The notes under the pieces: model-generated
The model's input: only the letters and a program-made list of their open reading frames with translations
What the model was told of the DNA's origin: nothing
The model's database searches: none
Assembly: GCF_002863005.1 (NCBI RefSeq)
Contig: NZ_PKDG01000044.1
Span: forward strand, 1-64,000
Reading direction: 5' to 3'
Source: Pseudoxanthomonas sp.
GTDB lineage: Bacteria > Pseudomonadota > Gammaproteobacteria > Xanthomonadales > Xanthomonadaceae
DNA: 64,000 nt
In this document: positions 1 to 8,761 of the stretch, one piece after another
Position numbering within the stretch: the stretch's first letter is position 1
Layout: every line of letters starts with the position of its first letter
Translations under genes and position numbers: made by a program

Positions 1-1514
1 CCGTGACCGTGCGCGTCAGCAATCGCCTGCGCGACATGACCTCCATCCACTGGCACGGCATCCTGCTGCCGTCGAACATGGATGGCGTGCCGGGCCTGAG
101 CTTCAACGGCATCGGGCCGGGCGAGTCCTTCCAGTACCGCTTCCAGGTGAAGCAATCCGGTACGTACTGGTACCACAGCCACTCGCTGTTCCAGGAACAG
201 GCCGGCCTGTACGGTGCGCTCATCATCGATCCTCGCGAGCCGCCGCCGTACCACCACGACCGCGAACACGTGGTGTTGCTGTCGGACTGGACCGACCTGG
301 AGCCGGCCGCGCTGTACCGCCGCATGAAGAAGATGCCGGAACACGACAACTACTACCAGCGCACGCTGGTGGATTTCGTGCGCGATGCGAAGCGTGACGG
401 CCTGGCGGAAACGATCGAGGATCGTGGCATGTGGGGGCGGATGCGGATGACGCCCACCGACATCTCCGACATCAACGCGCACACCTATACCTATCTGGTG
501 AACGGCGCAGCGCCTGCGGGCAACTGGACCGGCCTGTTCAAACCGGGCGAGAAGGTGCTGCTGCGCTTCGTCAACGGCAGTGCGATGACCTACTTCGACG
601 TCCGCATCCCGGGACTGAAGATGACCGTGGTCGCTGCCGACGGCCAGTACATCCATCCCGTCAGCGTGGATGAATTCCGCATTGCGGTGGCGGAGACCTT
701 CGATGTCCTGGTCGAGCCCAGGGGGCAGGATGCCTTCACGATCTTCGCCCAGGACATGGGACGCACCGGCTACGCACGCGGCACGCTGGCCGTCCGTGAC
801 GGACTGGAAGCGACCATCCCCTCGCGGGATCCGCGTCCACTGCTGACCATGGCCGACATGGGCCACGACATGGGCGGACACGGCGCCGGCAAGGGCATGG
901 AAGGCGGCTGCGGCGCGATGATGGGCGAAGGCGGCTGCGGCGCGAGCATGGGCGCGATGGATCATGGCGCGCACGGCGCGAGATCCAACGCGCCGAACCA
1001 TTCCTCCAGCGAATCCGGCAACCCGTTGGTCGACATGCAGTCCTCGGCCAGCGAACCGAAGCTCGACGATCCCGGCATCGGCCTGCGCGACAACGGCCGC
1101 CACGTACTGACCTATGGCGCGATGCGCAGCCTGTTCGACGATCCCGATGGACGCGAGCCGGGACGCACCGTCGAACTCCACCTGACCGGACACATGGAGA
1201 AATTCGCCTGGTCGTTCGACGGCATTCCGTTCGCCAGCGCCGACCCGCTGCGGCTGAAGTACGGTGAGCGCATGCGCATCGTGCTGGTCAACGACACGAT
1301 GATGCAGCACCCGATCCACCTGCACGGCGTCTGGAGCGATCTGGAGGACGCAGAAGGTGGCTTCCAGCTGCGCAAGCACACCATCGACATGCCGCCGGGC
1401 ACGCGACGCAGTTACCGCGTCCGCGCCGATGCGCTCGGTCGGTGGGCATTCCACTGCCACCTGCTGTACCACATGGAAGCCGGCATGATGCGGGAAGTGA
1501 GGATCGAAGCATGA
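1..1514 (+). CDS. copA: Copper resistance multicopper oxidase CopA, 5' end cut by window
   Basis: Periplasmic multicopper oxidase of the PcoA/CopA type, which oxidises Cu(I) and sequesters copper. The reading frame is open to the left edge, so the Tat signal and roughly the first 100 residues expected for the family lie outside. From base 3 the visible part is 503 codons. Copper ligand motifs are present: HWHG near residue 16, HSH near 58-60, HPIHLHG near 435, and HCHLLYHMEAGM near 484-495. A Met/His/Cys-rich insert near residues 283-325 contains a tandem GGCGA-type repeat typical of extra copper-binding sites. The TGA stop overlaps the copB start as ATGA, so the two genes are translationally coupled. 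Family assignment is secure. Confidence 0.95.
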   Translation, partial: VTVRVSNRLRDMTSIHWHGILLPSNMDGVPGLSFNGIGPGESFQYRFQVKQSGTYWYHSHSLFQEQAGLYGALIIDPREPPPYHHDREHVVLLSDWTDLEPAALYRRMKKMPEHDNYYQRTLVDFVRDAKRDGLAETIEDRGMWGRMRMTPTDISDINAHTYTYLVNGAAPAGNWTGLFKPGEKVLLRFVNGSAMTYFDVRIPGLKMTVVAADGQYIHPVSVDEFRIAVAETFDVLVEPRGQDAFTIFAQDMGRTGYARGTLAVRDGLEATIPSRDPRPLLTMADMGHDMGGHGAGKGMEGGCGAMMGEGGCGASMGAMDHGAHGARSNAPNHSSSESGNPLVDMQSSASEPKLDDPGIGLRDNGRHVLTYGAMRSLFDDPDGREPGRTVELHLTGHMEKFAWSFDGIPFASADPLRLKYGERMRIVLVNDTMMQHPIHLHGVWSDLEDAEGGFQLRKHTIDMPPGTRRSYRVRADALGRWAFHCHLLYHMEAGMMREVRIEA

Positions 1515-2410
1515 AGACCTCCTTCCCCGCCCCACTCCGTCTCGCCTGCGTCGCTGCCCTGTTGGCGGGCACCGGCGTGCCGGCGTTCGCGCAGCACCAC
1601 GACCATGCGCAGCACGCGCCTCCGGCCAGCGAGCCGGCGGTGGAGCAGGATGAGCATGCGCGACACAGCGCGCATGACCACGCCGCGATGTCGGCACCGC
1701 GCGCGCCCGTGCCACCTGTCACCGCCGAGGACCTGAAGGCTGCATTCCCCGACATCGACCACCACGCGATGGAGCATGCGCCGGCCTTCAACAGCAAGGT
1801 GACCTTCAACCGGCTGGAGGTATGGGATGCCGACGAAGGCACCGGCCAGGCCTGGGAAGGCAGCGCCTGGTTCGGCACCGATACCGATCGCCTGTGGCTG
1901 CGCAGTGAAGGCGAACGTGTCGGCGGCCATACCGAAAGTGCCGACCTGGAAGTGCTGTACGGACGCAGTGTGTCGCCCTGGTGGGACGTGGTGGCCGGCG
2001 TGAAGCAGGACTTCAAGCCCGGCGATGCGCGTACGTGGGCGGCCGTCGGCGTGCAGGGCATGGCGCCCTACCGGTTCGAAGTGTCGGCGACGGCGTATGT
2101 AGGCGAAGGCGGCCAGGTCGCTGCGAACGTCGAAGCCGAGTACACGCTGCGCATCACCAACAGGCTGATTCTGCAGCCCCTGGTCGAGGTGGACGTCGCC
2201 GCGCGCGACGACATCGAATACGGTATCGCCAGCGGCTTCACCGGCATCGAAACGGGCCTGCGCCTGCGCTACGAAGTCACCCGCCGTTTCGCGCCGTACG
2301 TCGGTGTGGTGCACGAACGCGCGCTCGGCGACACCGCCGATCTCAAGCGTTCGGCCGGCGAATCCGCCCGTGACACGCGCGTCGTGGCGGGCATCCGGAT
2401 CTGGTTCTGA
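1511..2410 (+). CDS. copB: Copper resistance protein CopB (outer membrane)
   Basis: CopB/PcoB-type outer-membrane copper-binding protein, 299 aa. The start is the ATG at 1511, which overlaps the copA stop; an in-frame ATG at 1442 lies inside copA and is unlikely. The first about 27 residues form a signal peptide ending in AFA. A His/Met-rich stretch follows, with HHDHAQH and repeated H/M residues, before the conserved beta-barrel domain (about residues 90-299) that ends in Phe as expected for an outer-membrane protein. It works with CopA in periplasmic copper sequestration. Its stop overlaps the next start as TGATG. Confidence 0.93.
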   Translation: MKTSFPAPLRLACVAALLAGTGVPAFAQHHDHAQHAPPASEPAVEQDEHARHSAHDHAAMSAPRAPVPPVTAEDLKAAFPDIDHHAMEHAPAFNSKVTFNRLEVWDADEGTGQAWEGSAWFGTDTDRLWLRSEGERVGGHTESADLEVLYGRSVSPWWDVVAGVKQDFKPGDARTWAAVGVQGMAPYRFEVSATAYVGEGGQVAANVEAEYTLRITNRLILQPLVEVDVAARDDIEYGIASGFTGIETGLRLRYEVTRRFAPYVGVVHERALGDTADLKRSAGESARDTRVVAGIRIWF

Positions 2411-2934
2411 TGGAGCACACCATGAAACAACGCACTCCCCTGCCCCGCGCCATCGCCCTGTGCCTGCTCGCCTTCCTCGCCACCGCCTGTTCGCCGGCGG
2501 TGACGACCGAAAGCGCGCATGCCGCGCCGCCCCGAAAGGCCGCAGCGGCGACCACGCCGAAGATCACCGTCCACCGCGATGCGTACTGCGGCTGTTGCCA
2601 CCTGTGGGTCGAGCACCTGCGCAAGGACGGCTTCACTGTCCACGATCGCGTCGAAGAAGCCATGAGCCCGGTGAAGGAGCGCCTCGGCATCCTCCCCGAG
2701 CATGCGTCGTGCCACACGGCCGAAATCGAAGGCTACGTCGTCGAAGGCCACGTGCCGGCATCGGACATCCGTCGCCTGCTGCGCGAAAGGCCGGCCATCC
2801 GTGGCCTGGTCCTGCCGGGCATGCCGCTCGGCTCGCCCGGTATGGAGGTGGACGGTGTCGACGCGCCTCCGTACACCGTGCTCGCGCTGGGCAAGGACGG
2901 AAGCACGAAGCCGTACGCCGAACACAGGCCCTGA
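2410..2934 (+). CDS. copG: DUF411 copper-binding protein (CopG-like)
   Basis: DUF411 family protein, 174 aa, exported and probably periplasmic. The start at 2410 overlaps the copB stop; an ATG at 2422 is an alternative. A hydrophobic leader ends at Cys27 (FLATAC), which could be a weak lipobox or simply part of a signal peptide. The metal-binding cysteines are Cys60, Cys62, Cys63 (motif YCGCC) and Cys101 (ASCHT). The conserved GLVLPGMPLGSPGM segment near residues 132-145 is diagnostic for the family. CopG homologues of Pseudomonas and Vibrio bind a copper cluster through these cysteines. Third gene of a coupled copA-copB-copG operon. Confidence 0.88.
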   Translation: MEHTMKQRTPLPRAIALCLLAFLATACSPAVTTESAHAAPPRKAAAATTPKITVHRDAYCGCCHLWVEHLRKDGFTVHDRVEEAMSPVKERLGILPEHASCHTAEIEGYVVEGHVPASDIRRLLRERPAIRGLVLPGMPLGSPGMEVDGVDAPPYTVLALGKDGSTKPYAEHRP

Positions 2935-2964
2935 TTGCCGCCGGCACGGATGCCGGCCCCACGC

Positions 2965-2996
2965 TTGACTCTGGAGCGTACTCCAGGGTGCAGACT
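2965..2996 (+). promoter_or_regulatory. MerR-type promoter with overlong spacer and dyad operator
   Basis: The -35 box TTGACT (2965-2970) and -10 box CAGACT (2991-2996) are separated by 20 bp. The spacer carries the perfect dyad CTGGAG-cgta-CTCCAG at 2971-2986. Long-spacer promoters with a central dyad are the hallmark of MerR-family control, where the regulator twists the DNA to activate. The start site should lie near 3003, giving a very short leader with AAGGAG at 3008-3013 before the ATG at 3021. It should drive the regulator and the coupled ATPase gene. Confidence 0.85.
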
Positions 2997-3020
2997 GCAG
3001 GCACTTCAAGGAGTTCCCGC

Positions 3021-3416
3021 ATGAACATCGGCCAATTGTCCCGACGCACGGGCGTCCCCATCGACACCGTGCGCTACTACGAGAGGCAGCACTTGCTGCC
3101 GCCCCCGACCCGCACCGCCAGCGGTTACCGGCATTACGAAGCCGACGACGTGCTGCGGCTCACCTTCATCCGTCGCGCGAAGACGCTGGGCTTCACGCTC
3201 GAAGAGATCCGCGACCTGCTCGCACTCAGTCGTGTCGACGACGGCGACATGGCCGCGATCCGCGCGGCGGCGGCCAGCAAACTCATCGATGTCGAGCAGC
3301 GCATCGCCGAGCTGACGCGCGTACGCGATGGCCTGCAGACGCTGGTGCGTGCCTGCCCGGGGCACGGCGCGCTGGACCAGTGCCCGATCCTGTCGGCGCT
3401 CGGGGGCGAGGCATGA
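3021..3416 (+). CDS. MerR-family metal-responsive regulator (CueR/ZntR-like)
   Basis: Cytoplasmic transcription regulator of 131 aa. The N-terminal winged helix reads [20 protein letters not shown], followed by the dimerisation helix (about residues 77-110). The metal loop carries Cys112 and Cys121 (C-P-G, eight residues between the cysteines) followed by PILSAL. The spacing is one residue longer than in CueR (Cys-x7-Cys). The residue aligned with CueR Ser77 / ZntR Cys79 appears to be Met77. Both points make the metal specificity uncertain: copper is inferred from context. The start is set by AAGGAG at 3008-3013. The TGA overlaps the ATPase ATG (ATGA). Confidence 0.9.
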   Translation: MNIGQLSRRTGVPIDTVRYYERQHLLPPPTRTASGYRHYEADDVLRLTFIRRAKTLGFTLEEIRDLLALSRVDDGDMAAIRAAAASKLIDVEQRIAELTRVRDGLQTLVRACPGHGALDQCPILSALGGEA

Positions 3417-5794
3417 ACCCTTCGCCGCACCACCACGACGCACATCACGCGCCCGCAACCAAGCCTGCCTGCTGTGTAGGCCACCACGCTCATGCGAAGG
3501 ACGCGTCGGGCACCGTCGATCCGGTCTGCGGCATGCAGGTCGATCCGGCAACCACGCCGCATCAGGCGGAGCACGCGGGCAACGCTTACCACTTCTGTTC
3601 CTCCGGTTGCCGTGCGAAGTTCCTCGCCGACCCAATGCGCTATCTCAACCCCGTGGGTCCCGCACCTGCCGCAGTCGCACCACCGGGCACGCAGTACACC
3701 TGCCCCATGCATCCGGAGATCGTTCGCGACATCCCCGGCACCTGTCCGCTGTGCGGCATGGCGCTGGAACCGATGCTGCCTTCGCTGGAGGACGGAGAGA
3801 ACCCCGAGCTGACCGATTTCCGTCGACGCTTCTGGTGGACGCTGCCCTTCAGCGCCGCGACGCTGGTGCTGGCGATGGGCGGCATGTACCTCTCCGTGAT
3901 CCCACCCTCCGTGCGCACATGGCTGGAGTTCGCTTTCAGCACCCCGGTCGTGCTCTGGGCCGCGTGGCCGTTCTTCCAGCGCTGGGCACAGTCGATCCGG
4001 CACCGCAGTCCGAACATGTGGACGCTGATCGGCACCGGCGTGGCTGCGGCTTACGGATATAGCGTCGTCGCCGTGTTTGCACCACAAGTGTTTCCGCCCT
4101 CGTTCCGCGAGCATGGCCATGTCGGCGTCTACTTCGAAGCCGCGGCGGTGATCGTGTCGCTCACCTTGCTGGGCCAGCTGCTGGAGTTGAAGGCACGTTC
4201 GCAAACCTCGGCCGCCATCCGGGCGTTGCTGGGCCTGGCACCGAAAACCGCGCGGCGACTGCGCGACGACGGCACCGACGAGGACATCGAGCTGACCCAT
4301 ATCCACGTGGGCGATCGCCTGCGTGTACGCCCCGGCGAAAAAGTCCCTGTCGATGGCGTAGTGACCGACGGGCGCAGCCACATCGACGAATCCATGCTCA
4401 CCGGCGAACCCATGCCGGTGGAACGTAGCCCGGGCGACCGGGTGATCGGCGCCACCCTCAATGGCGCGGGCAGCCTGGTGATCCGCGCGGAGAAGATCGG
4501 CAGCGACAGCGTACTGGCGCAGATCGTGCAGCTGGTCGCCCAGGCGCAGCGCAGTCGTGCGCCGCTGCAGAAGCTTGCCGACCGCGTATCGTTCTGGTTC
4601 GTGCTGGCGGTGCTCGGCGCGGCGCTCGCGACCCTGATGGGCTGGGGATTCTTCGGCCCGGAACCGTCGTGGACGCATGGCGTGCTCAATGCCGTCTCCG
4701 TCCTGATCATCGCGTGCCCCTGCGCGCTGGGCCTGGCGACGCCGATGTCGGTCATGGTCGCCAGCGGCCGCGCGGCGCAGGCCGGCGTGCTGTTCCGCGA
4801 TGCGGAAGCGATCGAGACGTTGCGCAAGGTCGACACGCTGATCGTGGACAAGACCGGTACGCTGACGGAGGGACGACCCGCGTTCAAGGCGGTGGACGCG
4901 CGGGCCCCGTTCGACGAGGAGACGGTCCTGCGCTTGGCCGCCAGCCTGGATGCGGGCAGTGAGCATCCGCTCGCACAGGCGGTCGTGCAGGAAGCAAGAA
5001 AGCGCGGCCTGGTGCTTTCCCCTGCGCAGGACTTCGAATCCAGCAGCGGTATCGGCGTGCGCGGGGTCGTCGAGGGGCATCGCCTCGCCTTCGGCAATGC
5101 GGGGTTGATGCAGGAGGAAGGCGTGCCGATCCAGCCATTGCAGGCCGATGCCGAGGGCATGCGCGAGCAAGGGGGCAGCGTGATGTTCCTGTCGGTAGAT
5201 GGCGCGCCCGCCGGCAGCATTGCTGTCGCGGACCCCATCAAGGCCAGCACGCCGGAAGCCTTGCGGGCACTGCGCGAACGTGGGCTGCGCATCGTCATGG
5301 CCACCGGCGACAGCGAACGAACGGCACGTGCCGTTGCGGCCAGACTGGGCATCGACGAGGTCCATGGGGATGTGCGCCCCGCCGACAAGGCAGCGTTGGT
5401 GGCACGCCTCAAACAGGAAGGCAGACACGTCGCGATGGCCGGCGACGGCATCAACGATGCGCCAGCCCTCGCCGCCGCCGATGTCGGCATCGCGATGGGA
5501 ACCGGCACCGACGTGGCCATGTCGAGCGCCCAGGTCACGCTGGTGAAGGGCGACCTGCGTGGGATCGGCCGGGCGAAAGCACTCTCCGAAGCGGCCGTGC
5601 GCAACATGCGACAGAACCTGGCGTTCGCCTTCGCTTACAACGCCCTGGGCGTGCCAGTGGCGGCGGGCGTGCTGGGGCTGTTCGGCGGACCGATGCTCTC
5701 GCCGATGCTCGCCGCACTGGCGATGAGCCTCAGCTCGGCCTCGGTGGTAGGCAATGCACTACGCCTGCGACGCGCGCGCCTGCCCGGCGACTGA
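3413..5794 (+). CDS. Heavy-metal (copper) translocating P1B-type ATPase with YHS and HMBD domains
   Basis: Inner-membrane metal-exporting ATPase of 793 aa. A His-rich N-terminus is followed by a YHS domain (about residues 35-78, DPVCGM...HFCSSGC) and a YTCPMHPEI-type heavy-metal-binding domain (about 94-122). There is no classical HMA CxxC domain. The core has the CPC metal-site motif near residue 435, the phosphorylation motif DKTGT near 479, and GDGINDAP near 677. CPC indicates Cu(I)/Ag(I)-type transport. The ATG at 3413 overlaps the regulator stop, so both are expressed together from the MerR-type promoter. Exact ion is inferred. Confidence 0.93.
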   Translation: MNPSPHHHDAHHAPATKPACCVGHHAHAKDASGTVDPVCGMQVDPATTPHQAEHAGNAYHFCSSGCRAKFLADPMRYLNPVGPAPAAVAPPGTQYTCPMHPEIVRDIPGTCPLCGMALEPMLPSLEDGENPELTDFRRRFWWTLPFSAATLVLAMGGMYLSVIPPSVRTWLEFAFSTPVVLWAAWPFFQRWAQSIRHRSPNMWTLIGTGVAAAYGYSVVAVFAPQVFPPSFREHGHVGVYFEAAAVIVSLTLLGQLLELKARSQTSAAIRALLGLAPKTARRLRDDGTDEDIELTHIHVGDRLRVRPGEKVPVDGVVTDGRSHIDESMLTGEPMPVERSPGDRVIGATLNGAGSLVIRAEKIGSDSVLAQIVQLVAQAQRSRAPLQKLADRVSFWFVLAVLGAALATLMGWGFFGPEPSWTHGVLNAVSVLIIACPCALGLATPMSVMVASGRAAQAGVLFRDAEAIETLRKVDTLIVDKTGTLTEGRPAFKAVDARAPFDEETVLRLAASLDAGSEHPLAQAVVQEARKRGLVLSPAQDFESSSGIGVRGVVEGHRLAFGNAGLMQEEGVPIQPLQADAEGMREQGGSVMFLSVDGAPAGSIAVADPIKASTPEALRALRERGLRIVMATGDSERTARAVAARLGIDEVHGDVRPADKAALVARLKQEGRHVAMAGDGINDAPALAAADVGIAMGTGTDVAMSSAQVTLVKGDLRGIGRAKALSEAAVRNMRQNLAFAFAYNALGVPVAAGVLGLFGGPMLSPMLAALAMSLSSASVVGNALRLRRARLPGD

Positions 5795-5802
5795 AGGACA
5801 TA

Positions 5803-5822
5803 CGGCCGCCCCGGGGCGGCCG
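5803..5822. terminator. GC-rich palindrome between convergent genes
   Basis: A perfect 20-bp palindrome (10+10) lies in the 47-bp gap between the ATPase stop and the convergent small gene. RNA from either strand could fold into an eight-pair stem with a CCGG loop. There is no clear T-tract, so an intrinsic terminator role is plausible but not certain. Confidence 0.5.
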
Positions 5823-5841
5823 CCGCGGAGCTCGAGGTCGC

Positions 5842-6282
5842 TTACTTGACCTTGGCGTAGGTCGCCTTGAACGCGACGCCGCTCATGATGCCGCCCGCAT
5901 GGCACTCATAGTTCGTGGCGCTGCGGAACTCGTTCTTCTTGAAATAGCTGACGATGTCGATGACCGCGTTGGCGCCACGGTCCTTCGCACCCTCCTGCAG
6001 GGCCTTCAGCGCAGACAATGCGACCCAGCGACAGGATTCGGCATCGGACTTGCCCACGCCATTGGTCTTCCTGTTGGTCACGTCCTCACCGAAGCGCGAT
6101 ACCACGGTCGGGGTCTTCTGGCCCGCGAGATAGAAACGCACGCTGCCATCGATGCCGGCGGCCTTGGCTTCGGGCGAGTCCACCAGCTCCTGCAAGGGCA
6201 GTTCGAGGCGGGTGTCGGCCGCGCTCGCGTGCGGGGCCAGTGCGGCGAGCGTCAGCAGGCTTGCGGTCAGAAGTCGTTTCAT
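5842..6282 (-). CDS. Small secreted protein of unknown function
   Basis: 146-aa protein with a cleavable signal peptide (MKRLLTASLLTLAALAPHASA). The mature part has a GANAVIDIVSYFKKN motif near residues 103-117, a Cys-containing segment YECHAGGIMSGVAF, and resembles small periplasmic proteins often mislabelled as excinuclease subunits in xanthomonad genomes; nothing here supports DNA repair. The RBS AAGGAG is well placed before the ATG at 6282. It starts 51 bp after the last aryl-polyene gene on the same strand and could be co-transcribed. Function unknown. Confidence 0.75.
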   Translation of the reverse strand: MKRLLTASLLTLAALAPHASAADTRLELPLQELVDSPEAKAAGIDGSVRFYLAGQKTPTVVSRFGEDVTNRKTNGVGKSDAESCRWVALSALKALQEGAKDRGANAVIDIVSYFKKNEFRSATNYECHAGGIMSGVAFKATYAKVK

Positions 6283-6333
6283 GGTGCTACTCCTTTCAGG
6301 GATACGAACGGCGATGAGGGGGTGTGTCGGGCT

Positions 6334-7575
6334 TCAGCCCTTCCAGCGTTTGAAGATCAGCGACGTGTTGATGCCGCCGAACGCGAAGTTGTTGTTCATC
6401 ACGTAATCGGTCTGCAGTTCGCGGCCCTCGCCCGTGATGTAGTCCAGCGCGGCGCAGCGCGGGTCGCGTTCCTCCAGGTTGAGCGTGGGGGCGAACCAGC
6501 CCTCCCGCATCATCTGCAGCGTGATCCACGATTCGTACGCGCCGCAGGCGCCCAGCGTGTGGCCGACATAGCTCTTCAGCGAACTGATGGGCATGCGGTT
6601 GCCGAACACGGCTGCCGTGGCCGCGGTTTCCGCGATGTCGCCGTGGTCGGTGGCGGTGCCGTGCGCATTGACATAGCCGATCGCTTCCGGCGACAGGCCT
6701 GCGTCTTCCAGCGCCAGGCGCATCGCCTGCGCCATCGTGTCCGCACTGGGCTGGGTGACGTGCTGGCCATCGCTGTTGGTGCCGTAGCCGACGATCTCCG
6801 CCAGGATCTCGGCGCCACGCGCCTGCGCATGCGTCAGGTCCTCCAGCACGAGGGTGCACGCGCCCTCGCCCAGGACCAGGCCATCGCGGTTGGCATCGAA
6901 GGGACGCGGCGTCAGCTCGGGCTGGTGGTTGCGCACGCTGGTGGCGAACAGCGTGTCGAACACCGCCGCGGCGGTCGCATCCAGCTGCTCGGCACCGCCG
7001 GCGATCATCGCGACCTGCTTGCCGCTGCGGACCGCCTCGTAAGCGCACCCGACGCCCTGGCTGCCGGATGTACATGCGCTGGACGTGGTGTACACGCGCC
7101 CGGTGAGACCGAAGAACACGCCGATATTCACCGGCGCGGTATGGCTCATCATCTTCAGGTACGTGGTCGCGTTGATGCCTTCGGTGGTGTACTCGTTGAG
7201 CATGCGGCCGAAGTCGCCGACGGCCTCGTGGCTGCCGGCGGACGAGCCATACGACACGCCCATCCGGCCGCTCGTCAGCACCGGATCACCCAGCAGTCCG
7301 GCCTGCTCGAGGGCGAGTTCGGTGGCGCGCACGGACATCAGCGCGACCCGCCCCATGCTGCGCGTGGTCTTGCGGTTGTAATGCGCGGGCAGGTCGAAGG
7401 GTTCGGCTGGCGCGGCCAACCGGGTGTTCAGGCCCTCGTACTTCGCCCAATCATCCATGTGGCGCACGGCGTTGCGGCATTCGCGCAAGCGAAGGTGCAC
7501 GCTGGGCCAGTCGTGTCCCAGGGGACTGATGGTGCCTGCGCCGGTGACCACCACGCGTCGATCATTCCGACTCAT
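6334..7575 (-). CDS. apeR: Beta-ketoacyl-ACP synthase (ApeR-like, FabF family)
   Basis: 413-aa condensing enzyme of the FabF/KS-II family. The active-site Cys168 lies in SSACTSGSQG. The two catalytic histidines are in HGTATDHGD (near residue 306) and GHTLGACG (near 341). In aryl-polyene loci a stand-alone FabF-like ketosynthase (ApeR) initiates or extends the aryl chain. The position as last gene of the operon matches ApeR. It overlaps the ketoreductase stop by 4 bp (ATGA). Family is certain; the Ape name is by position and homology. Confidence 0.9.
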   Translation of the reverse strand: MSRNDRRVVVTGAGTISPLGHDWPSVHLRLRECRNAVRHMDDWAKYEGLNTRLAAPAEPFDLPAHYNRKTTRSMGRVALMSVRATELALEQAGLLGDPVLTSGRMGVSYGSSAGSHEAVGDFGRMLNEYTTEGINATTYLKMMSHTAPVNIGVFFGLTGRVYTTSSACTSGSQGVGCAYEAVRSGKQVAMIAGGAEQLDATAAAVFDTLFATSVRNHQPELTPRPFDANRDGLVLGEGACTLVLEDLTHAQARGAEILAEIVGYGTNSDGQHVTQPSADTMAQAMRLALEDAGLSPEAIGYVNAHGTATDHGDIAETAATAAVFGNRMPISSLKSYVGHTLGACGAYESWITLQMMREGWFAPTLNLEERDPRCAALDYITGEGRELQTDYVMNNNFAFGGINTSLIFKRWKG

Positions 7576-8306
7576 CCGACCAGTCCTCCGTTGACCGAAA
7601 TCACCTGCCGGGTGACGTACGACGCCTCTGGCGACATCAGGAACGCCACGACGGCCGCCACTTCCCCGGGCGTGCCGACACGCTTCATCGGGATCATCTT
7701 CAGCGCCTCGTCGACCACCTCGCCACTGACCATCTCCGTGTCGATCAGGCCCGGGGCGACACAGTTCACGGTGATCGCGCGACTGGCCAGTTCCAGCGCC
7801 AGCGCCTTGGTGGCGCCGATGATGCCGGCCTTCGCCGCGCTGTAGTTCACCTGTCCCCGGTTGCCCACCAGGCCGGACACCGACGAGAGCGTGACGATGC
7901 GGCCCGGCTTGCGCCGCCGCACCATCGGCATGACCAGCGGGTTGAGCACGTTGTAGAACCCGTCGAGGTTCGTCCGCAGCACCGCGTCCCAGTCATCGGC
8001 GCTCATCGCCGGGAACGCGGTGTCGCGGGCGATGCCGGCGTTGCAGACCACGCCGTGGTACGCCCCGTGCGCGGTGACGTCGGCCTCCAGTGCCTGCGCG
8101 GCCGCGGTGCGGTCGGCCACATCGAAGGCCAGGACGCGCGACGCACGTCCCAGCGCACGGACCTGGCCGGCGACGCCCTCCGCTTCTTCCACACGGCTGC
8201 GGCAATGCACGACGATATCGAAACCGTCCTGCGCAAGCCGCAACGCGATGGCCTTGCCGATCCCCCGGCTCCCCCCGGTGACCAGGATCGTGTTGTCTGC
8301 ACTCAT
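7572..8306 (-). CDS. apeQ: 3-oxoacyl-ACP reductase (ApeQ-like, FabG family SDR)
   Basis: 244-aa short-chain dehydrogenase that would reduce the beta-keto group of the growing polyene. It has the Rossmann motif TGGSRGIGKA near residue 9, the NAG-type CNAGIA segment, and the catalytic YSAAKAG (Y-x3-K) motif. The ATG at 8306 was chosen because it begins at MSADNTILVTGG; upstream in-frame codons read through the preceding gene. ATGA overlaps occur at both ends. It acts between ketosynthase and dehydratase in the aryl-polyene cycle. Confidence 0.93.
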   Translation of the reverse strand: MSADNTILVTGGSRGIGKAIALRLAQDGFDIVVHCRSRVEEAEGVAGQVRALGRASRVLAFDVADRTAAAQALEADVTAHGAYHGVVCNAGIARDTAFPAMSADDWDAVLRTNLDGFYNVLNPLVMPMVRRRKPGRIVTLSSVSGLVGNRGQVNYSAAKAGIIGATKALALELASRAITVNCVAPGLIDTEMVSGEVVDEALKMIPMKRVGTPGEVAAVVAFLMSPEASYVTRQVISVNGGLVG

Positions 8307-8761
8307 TCCTGCGTACTCTCCAGATAAGCCATCGCGTCCGGTGGTTCGAACACCGACACGTTGGCGGTCGCCAGTTCCTCGCCGTCCCCCAGGATGCGGC
8401 AGCGGAACATGCCCAGCCCATTGTCGCCCAGCAACTCGCGGGTCGCCTCCACCTGCAGCACGCTGCCGGCGCGGAACCACGAGGTCCGGCTCTCGTAACG
8501 GCGCGTGCCCAGCAGGAACCCGATCGACGGTTCACGCCCCGAGGCCCGCGCGTGGCAGCCGGCCCAGGCGGCGATGGTCTGGGCCATGTATTCGATGCCC
8601 ACCCAGGCGGGCACGCCCTCCGCATGGCTGAACGGCCCCTCGTCGGGCACCCGCAGTTCGACCACCACGGTGTCCTCGTCCCAGTCCACCAATCGATCGA
8701 CCATGCGCATCGTGCCGCGATGCGGCACCACGCGCGCGATGTCGTACAGCTCGCGCATCAT
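8303..8761 (-). CDS. apeP: Hotdog-fold beta-hydroxyacyl-ACP dehydratase (ApeP-like)
   Basis: 152-aa FabA/FabZ-like dehydratase. The catalytic-type arrangement is visible as FSHAEGVPAWVGIEYMAQ, with His and Glu spaced as in hotdog dehydratases. It would remove water to create each conjugated double bond. The start lies in ATGATG overlapping the preceding ketosynthase stop (8758-8761), so 8758 is an equally possible start. A second, predicted dehydratase domain sits at the C-terminus of the ligase gene at 18357. Confidence 0.87.
   Translation of the reverse strand: MMRELYDIARVVPHRGTMRMVDRLVDWDEDTVVVELRVPDEGPFSHAEGVPAWVGIEYMAQTIAAWAGCHARASGREPSIGFLLGTRRYESRTSWFRAGSVLQVEATRELLGDNGLGMFRCRILGDGEELATANVSVFEPPDAMAYLESTQE

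Noticed and set aside
3134-5428. 764-codon open frame on the minus strand antisense to the metal ATPase
   Set aside because: It opposes a gene with all P1B-ATPase motifs; the translation is Arg/His-rich with no recognisable domain, a usual effect of high GC.
5842-6282. Excinuclease ABC subunit label for the small secreted protein
   Set aside because: The protein has a signal peptide and no UvrA ATPase or zinc motifs.
5899-7845. 648-codon plus-strand open frame opposite the ketosynthase
   Set aside because: Shadow of the minus-strand coding genes; Arg/Gly/Ala-rich composition only.
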